DNA of 64,000 nt from Chimonanthus salicifolius. Taxonomy: Eukaryota > Streptophyta > Magnoliopsida > Laurales > Calycanthaceae. The notes beneath the pieces are model-generated. The model was not told the DNA's origin. It did not search any database and saw only the letters and a list, made by a program, of their open reading frames with translations. Every line of letters starts with the position of its first letter. The first letter of the stretch is position 1. The translations under genes were made by a program, and so were the position numbers. Below are positions 11,399 to 25,026 of the stretch, in pieces. The stretch is taken from assembly GCA_013350335.1 (NCBI GenBank), contig CM023535.1, forward strand, positions 36,364,991 through 36,428,990, written 5' to 3'.

Positions 11399-13349
11399 CC
11401 ACTAGACAAATTAGATAAACTGGTCAAACTGGACAAATTGGACAAACTGAGCAAAGTGAACAAAATGGACAAACTTGACAAGCTTGACTAACTAGACGAA
11501 CTGGTCAAAGTGGACAAATTGGACGAATTGGAAAAAGTGGACAAACATTACAAAGTGGACGAATGAGACGAATTGGACAAACTGGACAAAATGACGAACT
11601 GGACAAATTAGATAAACTGGACCAACTCGACCAACTTGACAAACATGAGAAACTATACAAACTGAACAAAGTGAACAAAGTGGACAAGCTAGATGAATTG
11701 TAAAAAGTGGGCAAATTTGTCAAAGTGGACAAACAGGACAAAGTGGACAAACTGTACAAAGTGGACGAACTGGAAAAACTATTCAAACTGGATGAACAGG
11801 ACAAACAGGACGAACTGGACAAATTAGTTAAACTGGGGAAATTGGACAAATTTGACAAACTGGACCAACTGGACAAACTGAACAAAATGGATAAATCGGA
11901 CAAAGTGAACAAACTGGACAAACTAGACAAACAAGACAAATTAGACGAACTGGAAAAAGTGGGTAAATTTGTCAAAGTGGACAAACAGGACAAAGTGGAC
12001 GAACTGTACAAAGTGGACTAATTGGAAAAAGTAGTCAAAGTGGATGAACTGGACAAATTAAATAAACTGGGGAAACTGGAAAAATTTGATGAACTGGACC
12101 AACTGGACAAACTGAACAAAGTGGACAAAGTGGACCAACTGGATAAACTGGACAAACTGAACAAAGTGGATAAAATAGACAAACTGGACAAATTAGACAA
12201 ACTGGACCAACTGGACAAATTGGACAAATTGGACAAATTTGACATTCTCGAAAAGCTCGACAAACTTAACAAACTAGACAAACAGGACAAACTGAACAAA
12301 CTTGACAAAATGGAAAAACTAGTCAAATTGGACAAATAGGACAAAGTGGACAAACTGTACGAAGTGGACAAAGTGCACAAACTGGACATAGTGGACAAAC
12401 TGGATAAAGTAGATGAAGTGGACAAACAAGACAAACTGGACAAATTGGACAAACTTAAAGAAATGGACAAACTGTACGAACTTTACAAAGTGCACAAATT
12501 GGCTAAATTGGACCAACTCGACAAAGTAGACCAACTGGACAAACTAGACGAATTGGACAAATTAGATAAACTGATCAAACTAGACAAACTAGATGAATTG
12601 GACAAATTACATAAACTCATTAAATTGGACAACTTGGACAAACTAGACCATCTATACAAACTTGACAAACTAGACAAACTGGACAAAGTGAGCAAAGTGA
12701 ACAAAATGGACAAAATGGACAAGCTGGGTAAAGTGAGCAAAGTAAACAAACTGGACAAACTGGACGAATTGGAAAAAGTGGACAAACATGACAAAGTGGA
12801 CGAACTATAGAAAGTGGGCAAACTGGAAAAAGTGGATAAAGTGGACTAATTGGATGAATATAACGAATTGGACAAACAGGACGAATTGGACAAATTAGAT
12901 AAAATGGATAAACTGGACCAACTTGGCAAACTTAACAAACTAGACAAAGTGGACAAAGAGAACAAAGTGGACAAACTAGACAAATTGGACGAACAGGACA
13001 AAGTGGAAAAGCTGAACCAATTGGAAAAAGTGGACAAATTTGTCAAAGTGGACGAACAGGACAAAGTGGACAAACTGTACAAAGTCGACAAACTAGAAAA
13101 ACTAGTCTAACTGGATGAACAGGACAAACTGGACCAACTGAACAAAGTGGACAAACTAGAAAAAGTAGTCAAACTGGAGGAACAGGACAAACTGGACCAA
13201 CTGAACAAAGCGGACAAACAAGAAAAACTAGTCAAACTAGACGAACAGGACAAAGTGGACAAACTGTACGAATTGGACAAAGTGGACAAACTGGACATAG
13301 TGGACAAAGTGGACAAACTGGATAAAGTAGACGATGTGGACAAACATCG
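11399..13349 (+). repeat. 9-bp minisatellite, consensus CTGGACAAA
   Basis: About 1.95 kb of a 9-bp unit, variants of (C/G/T)TGGAC(A/G/C)AA. Read on the plus strand it gives Leu/Val-Asp-Lys tripeptides; on the minus strand it is Ser/Leu-rich. The consensus has no stop codon in any of six frames, so the long open frames are expected by-products. From about 11,704 to 13,345 all units stay in one frame with only six stops (11,701, 12,019, 12,337, 12,808, 12,847, 13,108), so indels there are multiples of three. Variation concentrates at unit positions 1 and 7, both first codon positions, which argues against protein selection. A longer motif starting AAATTTGTC recurs at 11,713, 11,965 and 13,036, at spacings that are exact multiples of 9. 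Confidence 0.9.
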
Positions 13350-14146
13350 TAGAAGGCTACCTATTTTTAGAAAATCTAATTTTAGAAGGCTACCAAATTT
13401 CAGAAGTTTTTTCTTTTTAAATAGTAGAAATTTGGAAATTTATTTAGATTTGGAAGACTTACTAAATTTAGAAACTTGTTGATTGTACAAATATCTATTT
13501 TCTCAGCCACTTTCTTCTTTTAGGATCTTTTTAATTTTGGAAAGATACTTTATTTTAGAATATTTTAGTTTTTAAAAGCGAACTAAATTTAGAAAGTTTT
13601 AAAACTTCTGTCAATTGAAAGATTTACAATTATCTATTTATAGAAAAATTATATTTTTAGAAAGTTGTCTAATTTTATAGGTGCCTAATTTTGGATATAT
13701 TCTAAGCTTAGAAGGTTTCTAATTTAAGAAATTTATCTAAACTTGGAAGGAATCTAAATATAGTGTATAATTCCAAATAAATAGAAAACTCAATTAAAAT
13801 TATTGAAAAAAATTGAATTCGAATGGATTAATCTTGTCCTTCAACTTCAACTTTTCATTAATTTGGTGGAATCTAATTTTAGATGTTGTTTCTATTTTTA
13901 GAATTGATTTTCTGTTTTTAGAAAGTTTCTACATTAAGTTATATTTCTAAGATTAGAGTTTTGATTTCTTTATTTCGATTTATTTCCATGATCTTGTAAT
14001 GTCTTATACCATATTATTCAATTTGCATATATTTTGCATGTTCCCTATGGGTTCGACCTTGCAATATTGAAGCTATACTATTAATGCTTCGTGCAATTAC
14101 GAGTACAAATTTAAAATACAATATCTTTTGTGGCACCATAACTTTT

Positions 14147-17100
14147 TGGTGCCGTTGTCGAAAAGCAATCAGATATATATATTTTGAAATATTGTGTTTT
14201 TAGAAATACTGTTGTTTTTGAAATTTTATATTTTAGGAAACTAATTAAACTGCATTGTTTCTATTTTTAGAAGTCTAATTTTAGAAGGCTACCTAAGTTT
14301 AGAGGATTTTTCTTTGTAAATATTAGAAATTTTGGAATTTATTTAGATTTGGAAGACTTACCAAATTTAGAATCTTGTTTAGTTTAGAAATATCTATTTT
14401 CTTAGCCACTTTCTTCTTTTAGGATCTTTTTAATCTTGGAAAGATATTTTATTTTAGAATATTCTATTTTTCAAAAGAGAGCTAAATTTGGAAAGTTCTA
14501 AAACTTTTGTTAATGGAAAGATTAAAATTATCTAATTTTAGAAAAATTCTATTTTTAGAAAGTTGTCTAATTTTGGAGGTTTCTAATTTTTTATAATTTC
14601 TAATCTTATAAGGTTTCTAATTTTAGAAATTTATCTAAACTTGGAAGAATTCTAAATATGGTGTATAATTATAAATAACTAGAAAAATCAATTAAGATTA
14701 TTGAAAAAAATTTAATTCGAATCGATTAATCTTGGGCTTCAAGTTCAACTTTTCATTAATTTGGTGGAATCTAATTTTAAATGTTGTTTCTATGTTTAAA
14801 AAGTTTCTAGATTAAGTTATACTTCTAATATTAAAGTTTTGATTTCTTTATTTAGATTTATTTTATGATCTTGTAATGTTATAATAATTCAATTGCATAT
14901 ATTTTTGCATATATTTTGTATGTTCCATGTGGGTTCGACCTCGCAATCCTGAAGATATACTATTAATGCTTCGTGAGATTATAAGTACAAATTTAAAACA
15001 CAATATCTTTTGTGGCACAACAAGTTTTTGGCACCGTTGTCCGGAAAGAATTAAATATATATTTTGAAATGTTACGTTTTAAGAAATACTGCTATTTTTG
15101 AAAATTTCTATTTGTGGAAACTATTTAAAATTTGTTATTTCTATTTTAAAAAGATCTAATTTTAAAAGGCTACCTAAGTTTAGAAGTTTTTTCTTTCTTA
15201 AAAAGTAGAAATTTTGGAATTTATATAGATTTAGAAGACTTAATAAATTTTGAAACTTGTTTAGTTTAGGAATATTTATTTTATCAGCCAGTTTCTTCTT
15301 TTAGGATCTTTTTAATCTTAGAAAGACACTTTTATTTAGAATATTCTATTTTCCAAACGCGAACTAAAGGTGGAAAGTTTTAAAACTTCTGTCAGTGGAA
15401 AGATTTATAATTATCTTATTTGAAAACATTCTATTTTTAGACAGTTGTCTAATTTTGGAAGTGTTTAATTTTGGATAATTTCCAATCTCAGAAGGTTTCT
15501 AATTTTAGAAATTTATCTAAACTTGGAAAGATTCTAAATATGGTGTCTAATTCTAAATAAATAGAAAAACCAATTAAGATCATTGAAAAAAATTGATTTC
15601 GAATGGATTAATTTTGGGCTTCAACTTCAACTTTTCAATAATCTGGTGGAATCTAATTTTAGATATTGTTTCTATTTTTAGAACTGGTTTTCTATTTTTA
15701 GAAAGTTTTTAGATTAATTTATAATTCTAAGATTAGAGTTTCATTTATTTATTTAGATTTATTTACATGATCTTATAATGTCTTATACCATAATATTTCA
15801 ATTGCATATATTTTTGCATATATTTTGATTGTTCCCTATGGGTTCGACCTCGCAATTCTAAAGTTATACTATTAAAGCTTCGTCCGATTATGAGTACAAA
15901 TTTAGAACACAATATCTTTTGTGGCAGAACAACTTTTTTGCACCATTGTCGGGAAACAAGTAAATATATATTTTGAAATATTTTGTTTTAGAAATACTGC
16001 TATTTTTGAAAATTTCTATTTTAGGAAATTATTTAAAATTCGCAGTTTCTATTTTTAGAAGACGTAATTTTAGAAGGCTACCTAAGTTTAAAATTTTTTC
16101 TTTTTAAATAGTAAAAATTTTGGAATTTATTTTGATTTGAAAGATTTACTAAATTTAGAAACTTGTTGAATTTAGAAATATCTATTTTCTCGACCATTTT
16201 CTTCTTTTAGGATATTTTTAATTTTGGTAAGATACTATATTTTTTAACATTCTATTTTTCAAAAGCAAATTAAATTTGGAAAGTTTTAAAACTTCTATCA
16301 ATGGAAAGATTTACAATTATCTAATTTTAGAAAAATTCTATTTTTAGAAAGTTGCCTAATTTTGGAGGTGTCAAATTTTTGATAATTTTTAATCTTAGAA
16401 GGTTTCTAATTTTTGAAATTTATCTAAACTTGGTAGGATTCTAAATATGGTGTATAATTCTAAATAAATAGAAAAATCAATAAAATCATTGAAAATAATT
16501 GAATTCGAATGGATTAATATTGGGCTTCAACTTTAACTTTTCATTAATTTGGTGGAATCTAATTTAGATGTTTTTATTTTTAAATTGGTTTTCTATTTTT
16601 AGAAAATTTATAGATTAAGTTTTATTTCTAGGATTAGAGTTTTAATTTCTTTATTTAGATTTCTTTCCATGATCTTATAATGTCTTATACCATATTATTT
16701 CAATTGCATATATTTTTGCATATATTTTGCATATTCTCTGTGGGTTTGACCTCGCAATATTAAAGCTATACTATTAATTCTTAGTGCGATTACAAGTGCA
16801 AATTTAAAACATAATAGCTTTTGTGGCACAACAAGTTTTTGACGCCATTGTCGGTAAACAATCAAATATATATTTTGAAATGTTGTGCTTTTGGAAATAC
16901 TGCTATTTTTGAAAATTTATATTTTAGGAAATATTTAAAATTCACATTTTCTGTTTTTAGAAGATCTAATTTTAGAAGGATACCTAAGTTTAAAAGTTTT
17001 TTCTTTTTATATAGTAGAAATTTTGGAATTTATTTATATTTGGAAGACTTACTAAATTTAAAAACTTGTTGAGTTTAGAAATATGTATTTTCTCAACAAC

Positions 17101-20100
17101 TTTCTTCTTTTAGGATATTTTTAATGTTGGAAAGATACTTAATTTTTTAACATTCTATTTTTCAAAAGCGAACTATATTTGGAAAGTTTTAAAACTTTTG
17201 TCAATGGAAAGATTTACAATTATCTAATTTTAGATAAATTCTATTTTTAGAAAGGGTTGTCTAATTTTAGATAATTTATAATCTTAGAAGGATTCTAATT
17301 TTAGAAATTTATCTAAAATTAGAAGGATTCTAAATAAATAGAAAAATCAATTAAGATCATTGAAAAGAATTGAATTCGAATGGATTAATCTTGGGTTCCA
17401 ACTTCAACTTTTCATTAATTTGGTGGAATCCAATTTTAGATTTTTTTTTAGAATTTGTTTTCTATTTTTAAAGAGTTTCTAGATTAAGTTATATTTCTAA
17501 GATTAGAGTTTTGATTTCTTATTTAGATTTATTTCCATGATCTTGAAATGTCTTATCCCATAATATTATTTTTGCATATATTTTGCATGTTCCCTGTAGG
17601 TTCGAGCTCGCAATCCTGAAGCTATACTATTAATGCTTCGTGCGATTATGAGTACAAATTTAGAACAGATTATCGTTTGTGACAGAACAAGTTTTTTGTA
17701 CCGTTGTCGAGAAACAATCAAATATATATTTTGAAATATTTTGTTTTAGAAATACTGTTATTTTTTTAAATTTCTATTTTAGGAAATTATTTAAAATTCG
17801 TTGTTTCTATTTTAAGAAGATCTAATTTTAGAAGGCTACCTAAGTTTAGAAGTTTTTTCTTTCTAAATAGTAGAAATTTGGAATTTATTTTGATTTGGAA
17901 GACTTACTAAATTTAGAAACTTGTTGAGTTTAGAAATATCGATTTTCTCAACCACTTTCGTCTTTTAGGATCTTTTTAATCTTGGAAAGATACTATATTT
18001 TTAACATTATTTTTTTCAAAAGCGAATTCAATTTGAAAAGTTTTAAAAGTTCTATCAATGGAAAGATTTACAATTATCTAATTTTAGAAAAATTATATTT
18101 CTAGAAAGTTGTCTAATTTTGGAGGTGTCAAATTTTTTATAATTTCTAATCTTAAAAGGTTTCTAATTTTTGAAATTTATCTAAACTTGATGGGATTCTA
18201 AATATGGTATCTAATTCTAAATAAATAGAAAAATCAATTAAGATCATTGAAAATAATTGAATTAGAAAGGATTAATGTTGGGCTTCAACATCAACTTTTC
18301 ATTAATTTGGTGGAACCTAATTTTAGATGTTCTTTGTGTTTTTAAAATTGGTTTTCTATTTTTAGAATTTGTTTTCTATTTTTAGAAAATTTATAGATTA
18401 AGTTTTATTTCTAAGATTAGAGTTTTAATTTCTTTATTTAGATATCTTTTCATGATCTTGTAATGTCTTATACCATATTATTTCAAGTTTTGCATGTTCC
18501 CTGTGGATTTGACCTCGCAATCGTGAAGCTATACTATTAATGTTTAGTGCGATTACGAGTACAAATTTAAAACACAATATCTTTTGTGACACAACAAGTT
18601 TTTGGCGCCATTGTCGGTAAACAATCAAAATATATATTTTGAAATGTTGTGTTTTTGGAAATACTACTATTTTTGAAAATTTATATTTTAGGAAACTATT
18701 TAAAATTCACATTTTCTATTTTTAAAAGATCGAATTTTAGAAGGCTACCTAAGTTTAGAAGTTTTTTCTTTTTATATAGTAGAAATTTTGAAATTTATTT
18801 ATATTTGGAAGACTTACTAAATTTAGAAACTTGTTGAGTTTAGAAATATGTATTTTCTCAACAACTTTCTTCTTTTAGGATATTTTTAATCTTGAAAAGA
18901 TACTTAATTTTTTAACATTCTATTTTTCAAAAGCAAACTATATTTGGAAAGTTTTAAAACTTTTGTCAATGGAAAGATTTACAATTATTTAATTTTATAT
19001 GAATTCTATTTTTAGAAAGGGTTGTCTAATTTTAGATAATTTCTAATCTTAGAAGGATTCTAATTTTAGAAATTTATCTAAAGTTAGAAGGATTCTAAAT
19101 ATGGTGTCTAATTCTAAATAAATAGAAAAATCAATTAAGATCATTGAAAAAAATTGAATTCGAATGGATTAATCTTGGGCTTCAACTTCAACTTTTCATT
19201 AATTTGGTGGAATCCAATTTTAGATTTTTTTTTTTTTAGAATTGTTTTCTATTTTTAGAGAGTTTCTAGATTAAGTTATATTTCTAAGATTAGAGTTTTG
19301 ATTTCTTTATTTAGATTTATTTCCATGATCTTGTAATGTCTTATACCATAATATTTCAATTGCATATATTTTTGCATATATTTTGCATGTTCCCTGTGGG
19401 TTCGACCTCGCAATCCTGAAGCTATACTATTAATGCTTCGTGCGATTACGAGTACAAATTTAAAACACAATATTTTTTGTAGCACAACAAATATTTGGTG
19501 CCGTTGTCGAGAAACTATCAAATATATATTTTGAAATATTGTATTTATAGAAATACTGCTGTTCTTAAAAAAAATTATTTTAGTAAACTATTTAAAATTC
19601 ACATTTTCTATTTTTGGAAGATCTAATTTTAGAAGGCTACCTAAGTTTCGAAGTTTTTTCTTTTTAAATAGTAGAAATTTTGGAATTTATTTAGATTTGG
19701 AAGACTCACTAAATTTAAAAACTTGTTGAGATTAGAAATATTTATTTTCTCAACCACTTTCTTCTTTTAGTATCTTTTTAATCTTGGAGACACTTTATTT
19801 TTGAACATTCTATCTTTCAAAAGCGAACTAAATTTGGAAAGTTTTAAAACTTCTGTCAATGGAAAGTTTAAAATTATCTAATTTTAGAAAAAAATTATTT
19901 TTAGAAAGTTGTCTAATTTTGTAAGTGTCTTATTTTGGATAATTTATATTCTTAGACGGTTTCTAATTTTAGATATTTATTTAAACTTGGAACGATTCTA
20001 AATATGGTGTCTAATTCTAAATAAATAGAAAAATCAATGAGATCATTGAAAAAAATTGAATTCAAATTGATTAATGTTGGGCTTCAACTTCAACTTTTCA

Positions 20101-22416
20101 TAAATTTGGTGGAATCCAATTTATTTTAGATTTTTTTCTATTTTTAGAATTGGTTTTCTATTTTGAGAGAGTTTCTAGATTAAGTTATATTTCTAAAATT
20201 AGAGTTTTGATTTATTTATTTATATTTATTTCCATGATCTTATAATGTCTTATACAATAATATTTAATTTGCATATATTTTAGATGTTGGGCTTCAACTT
20301 CAACTTTTCATTAATTTGGTGGAATCTAATTTTAGATATTGTATCTATTTTTAGAATTTGTTTTCTATTTTTTAGAATTTGTTTTCTGTTTTTAGAAAGT
20401 TTTTAGATTAAGTTATATTTTTAAGATTAGAGTTTTGATTTTTTTATTTAGATTTATTTCTATGATCTTGTAATGTCTTATACGATAATATTTCAATTAC
20501 ATATATTTTCTCGTATATTTTGTATGTTTCCTGTGGGTTGGACCTCACAATTCTGAATCTATACTATTAATGCTTCGTGCGATTACGAGTACAAATTTAA
20601 AACACATTATCTTTTGTGGCACAGCAAGTTTTTGGCGCCGTTGTCAGGAACAATCAAATATATATTTTGAAATGTTGTGTTTTTAAAAGATAATGCTATT
20701 TTTGAAAATTTCTAATTTAGGAAACTATTTAAAATTCGCAGTTTCTATTTTTGAAAGATCTAATTTTAGAAGGCTACCTAAGTTTATTTTTTTTTAAATA
20801 GTAGAAATTTTGGAATTTATTTAGATTTGGTAAATTTAGAAACTTATTTAGTTTATAAATATCTATTTTCTCAGCCACTTTCTTCTTTTAGGATCTTTTT
20901 AATTTTGGAAAGATTATTTATTTTTTAACATTTTATTCTTCAAAAGTGCACTAAATTTGGAAAGTCTTAAAATTTTTGTTAATGGAAAATTTACAATTAT
21001 CTAATTTAAGAAAAATTCTATTTTTAGAAAGTTGTTTAATTTTGGGTAATTTCTAATTTTAGAAGGTTTCTAATTTTAGATATTTATCTAAACTTGAAAG
21101 GGCTCTAAATATGGTGTCTAATTCTAAATAAATAGAAAAATCAATTAGATCATTGAAAAAAAATTGAATTCGAATGAATTAATCTTGCGCTTCAACATCA
21201 TCGTTTCATTAATTTGGTGGAATCCAATTTTAGATGTTTTTTCTATTTTTAGAAAATCTCTAGATTAAGTTATATTTCTAAGATTAGAGTTTTGATTTCT
21301 TTATTTGGATTTATTTCCATGATCTTGTAATGTCTTATACCATAATATTTCAATTGCATATACTTTTGCATATATTTTGCATATTCCCTGTGGGTTCGAG
21401 TTCGCAATCGTGAAGCTATACTATTAATGCTTCGTGCGATTACGAGTACAAATTTAAAACACAATATCTTTTCTACTACAACAAATATTTGGCACCGTTG
21501 TCTGGAAACAATCAAATATATATTTTGAAATGTTGTGTTTATAGAAATACTACTATTTTTGAAAATTTCTATTTTAAGAAATTATTTAAAATTCATATTT
21601 TCTATTTTTAGAAAATCTAATTTAGAAGGCTACCTAAGTTTAGAAGTTTTTTCTTTTTAAATTGTAGAAATTTTGGTATTTATTTAGATTTGACAGAATT
21701 ACTAAATTTAGAAACTAGTTGAGTTTAGAAATATCTATTTTCTCAACCACTTTCTTCTCTTAGGATCTTTTTAATCTTGGAAAGATAATTTATGTTTGAA
21801 TATTCTATATTTCAAAAGCAAACTAAATTTGGAAAGTTTTAAATCTTCTGCCAATGGAAAATTTACAATTATCTACTTTTAGAAAAATTCTATTTTTAGA
21901 AAGTTGTCTAATTTTGGAGGTGTCAAATTTTTGATAATTTCTAATCTTAAAAGGTTTCTAATTTTAAAAATTTATTTAAACTTGGAAGGGTTCTAAATAC
22001 GGTGTCTAATTCTAAATAAATAGAAAAATCAATTAAGATCCTTGAAAAAAATTGAATTCGAATGGATTAGTTTTGGACTTCAACTTCAACTTTTCATTAA
22101 TTTGGTGGTATCTAATTTTAGATGTTGTTTCTATTTTTTAGAATTTGTTTTCTGTGTTTAGAATATTTTTACATTAAGTTATTTTTTTAGGATTAAAGTT
22201 TTGATTTCTTTGTTTAGATTTATTTCTATGATCTTGTAATGTCTTATACGTTAATATTTCAGTTGCATATATTTTCTCATATATTTTGTATGTTCTCTGT
22301 GGGTTCGACCTCACAATTCTAAACCTATACTATTAATGCTTCGTGCGATTATGAGTACAAATTTAAAACACGTTATCTTTTGTGGCACAACAAGTTTTTG
22401 GCACCGTTGTCGGGAA
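14147..22416 (+). promoter_or_regulatory. Ten primer-binding-site-like motifs (tRNA-Asp type), one per satellite unit
   Basis: Sites begin at about 14147, 15029, 15939, 16840, 17697, 18603, 19496, 20633, 21490 and 22399. The best are 20633 (TGGCGCCGTTGTC then AGG) and 22399 (TGGCACCGTTGTCGGGAA). Plant tRNA-Asp(GTC) ends in CCCCGGCAACGGCGCCA, whose complement starts TGGCGCCGTTGCCGGGG. Thus most positions match and the common differences are single transitions. They are relics repeated with the satellite, not active sites. Confidence 0.75.
20076..20495 (+). repeat. Partial 210-bp duplication inside one satellite unit
   Basis: The segment around GTTGGGCTTCAACTTCAAC occurs twice in this unit, at about 20,076 and 20,286, which explains why this unit is about 1.13 kb rather than about 0.9 kb. 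It is a local tandem duplication with slight divergence. Confidence 0.75.
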
Positions 22417-24779
22417 ACAATCAAATATATATTTTGAAATGTTGTGTTTTAAAAAAGTTGCTATTTTTGAAAATTTCCATTTTAGGAAACTATTGTAGAT
22501 TCGCAGTTTCTATTTTTAAAAGAATTTTAGAAGGCTACCTAAGTTTAGAAGTTTTTTCTTTTTAAATAGTAGAAAATTTGGAATTTATTTAGATTTGGCA
22601 GACTTGCAAAATTTATAAACTTATTTAGTTTAGAAATATCTATTTTGTCAGCCACTTTCTTCTTTTTGGATCCTTTTAATCTTGGAAAGATACTTTATTT
22701 TTTAATATTTTATTTTTAAAAAATGCACTAAATTTGGAAAGTTTTAAAACTTCTGTCAATGGAAAATTTACAATTATCAAATTTTAGAAAAATTCTATTT
22801 TTAGAAAGTTGTCTAATTTTGGATAATTTCTAATCTTAGAAGGTTCCTAATTTTAGATATTTATCTAAACTTGGAAGGACTCTAAATATGGTGTCTAATT
22901 CTAAATAAATAGAAAAATCAATTAAGATCATTGAAAAAAATTGAATTCGAATGGATTAATCTTAGGCTTCAACTTAAACTTTTCATTAATTTGGTGGAAT
23001 CCAATTTTAGATGTTTTTTCTATTTTTAGAATTGGTTTTCCATTTTTAGAGAGTTTTCAGATTAAGTTATATTTCTAAGATTAGAGTTTTGATTTCACTA
23101 TTTAGCTTTATTTGGGGATTTAGGGTTTTAGGGTTTATGGTTTAGGGTTTAGGGTTTTAGGGTTTTAGGAATTTGGTTTTAGGTTTTAGGGTTTTAGGGT
23201 TTTAGTGTTTTAGGCGTTTAGGGTTTTAGGGTTTATGGTTTAGGGTTTTAGGGGTTTCAGGGCTTAGGGTTCTAGCGTTTAGGGTTTAGGATTTAGGATT
23301 TAGGGTTAAGAGTTTAGGGTTTTTCGGTTTTTACATTTTAGTGTTTTTGGGTTAAAGGTTTAGGATTTTAGGGTTTTAGGGTTTAAGGTTTAGGATTTTA
23401 GGGTTTTAGGGTTTAGAGATTAGGGTTTAGTGTTTAGGATTTTAGGGTTTTAGGGGTTTAGGGTTTAGGGTTTAGGATTTAGGGTTTAGGGTTTAGGTTT
23501 TAGGGTTTAGGGTTTTAGGTTTTTAGGGTTTTAGTGGTTTAGGGTTTTAGGGTTTAGGGTTTAGGGTTTACAGTTTAGGGTTTAGGGTTTTGGGTTTAGG
23601 TTTTTAGGAGTTTTAGTCGTTAGGGTTTAGGGTTTAGGTGTTTAGGGTTTAGGGTTTAGGCTTTAGGGTTTTAGGGTTTTAGACTTTAGGGTTTTAGGAT
23701 TTTAGGTGTTTAGGGTTTAGGATTTAGTGCTTAGGGTTTTGGGGTTTTAGGGTTTAGGTTTTACGGTTTTAGGGTTTAGGGTTTTAGGGTTTTAGGGTTT
23801 AGTGTTTAGAGTTTAGGGTTTAGGATTTAGAGTTTAGTATTAAGGGTTCTAAGCTTTTAGGGTTTACGGTAGGGTTTTGGGGTTTAGGGTTTAGGGTTTA
23901 AGGGATTTGAGTTTCTACGGTTTTAGGGGTTTAGGGTTTAGGGTTTTAGGGTTTTAAGGTTTTAGGGGTTTAGGGTTTAGTGTTTAGGGTTTAGGGTTTA
24001 GGATTTAGGATTTAGGGTTTAGGGTTTTATGGTTTAAATATTTTAGGGTTTAGGGTTTAGGATTTTAGGTCTTAAGGGTTTTAGGGTTTAGGGTTTAGGA
24101 TTTTAGGGTTTTAGGGGTTCAGTGTTTTAGGTTTTAGGATTTTAGGGTTTTTAGGGGTATAGGGTTTTATGGTTTAGTGTTTAGGGTTTGGGGTTTTAGG
24201 GTTTTAGGGTTTTAGGGTTTTAGGGATTAGGGTTTATGGATTAGGGTTTAGGGTTTAGGGTTTAGGGTCTCGGGTTAAGGGTTTTAGGGGTTTAGAGTTT
24301 AGGGTTTAGGGTTTAGGTTTTAGGGTTTAGGGTTGTAGGGTTTTAGGGTTTTTGGATTTTTTGGGTTTAGGGTTTAAGGTTTAGGTTTTAGGTTTTAGGG
24401 ATTAGGGTATTAGGGTTTAGGGTTTTGGGGTTTTAGGGTTCTAGGTTTAGGGTTTTAAGGTTTTAGGGGTTTAGTGGTTAGGGTTTTTTACGGTTTTAGG
24501 TTTTCAGATTTTAGGATTTAGGGTTTAGGGTGTTAAGGTTTCAGTGTTCTAGGGTTTGGAGAAGTTTTTAGGGTTTTAGGGTTTCAGGATTTTAGGATTT
24601 TAGGGTTTAGGGTTTAGGTTTTAGGGTTTAGGATTTAAGGTTTCGGGTTTAAGGTTTTAGGTTTTAGGGTTTTTAGGGTTTTAGGATTTGGCTTTAGTGT
24701 TTAGGGTTTAGGGGTTTTAGGGTTTTAGGGTTTAGGGGTTTTAGGGTTTTAGGGTTTTAGGATTTCAGGTTTAAGGTTT

Positions 24780-24870
24780 TAGGGTTTAGGGTAGGGTTTG
24801 AGGGTTTAGGGTAGGGTTTTAGGGTTTAGGGTGGGGTTTTAGGGTTTAGGGTTAGGGTTTTAGGGTTTAG
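24780..24870 (+). repeat. Short sub-repeat in the telomere-like array
   Basis: Three to four copies of a block of roughly 28-30 bp made of GGGTTTAGGGTAGGGTTTT-like sequence, recognisable by the shortened GGGTAGGG/GGGTGGGG step. It is a local expansion within the array. Confidence 0.5.
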
Positions 24871-25026
24871 GTTTTATGGTTTTAGGGTTTAGGGTTTAGG
24901 GGTTTAGGGTTTTAGGGTTTTAGGGTTTAGGGTATGGTAATAGGGTTTAGGGTTTAGGGTTTTAGGGTTTTCGGGTTTAGGTTTTTGGGTTTTAGGGTTT
25001 AGGGTTTACGGGTTTAGGGTTTTAGA

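Larger units (their letters stand above)
13350..23112 (+). repeat. AT-rich tandem satellite, ~0.9 kb unit, derived from a retrotransposon LTR/PBS region
   Basis: About eleven tandem units. A landmark starting GGCTACCTAAG recurs near 14,287, 15,166, 16,073, 16,975 (variant), 17,831, 18,738, 19,636, 20,770, 21,627 and 22,532, spaced 0.86-0.91 kb except for one 1.13-kb unit. Units are diverged and AT-rich with many internal TTTTTAGAA-type micro-repeats. Each unit holds a segment with GTGGGTTCGACCTCGCAAT, then about 110 bp later TGGCRCCGTTGTCGGGAA, which resembles the complement of the plant tRNA-Asp 3' end. That layout is the LTR end plus primer-binding site of Tat/Athila-type Ty3/gypsy elements. 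Small open frames here are chance products. Confidence 0.85.

Noticed and set aside
11707..13482. Series of Asp/Lys-rich (and reverse Ser/Leu-rich) open frames of 60-170 codons
   Set aside because: The 9-bp unit has no stop in any frame, so open frames arise automatically; no start context, codon bias or conserved non-repeat domain supports a gene.
16821..22565. Small open frames of 61-83 codons recurring in the AT-rich satellite
   Set aside because: They recur at satellite spacing, are truncated differently in each unit, and resemble no protein.
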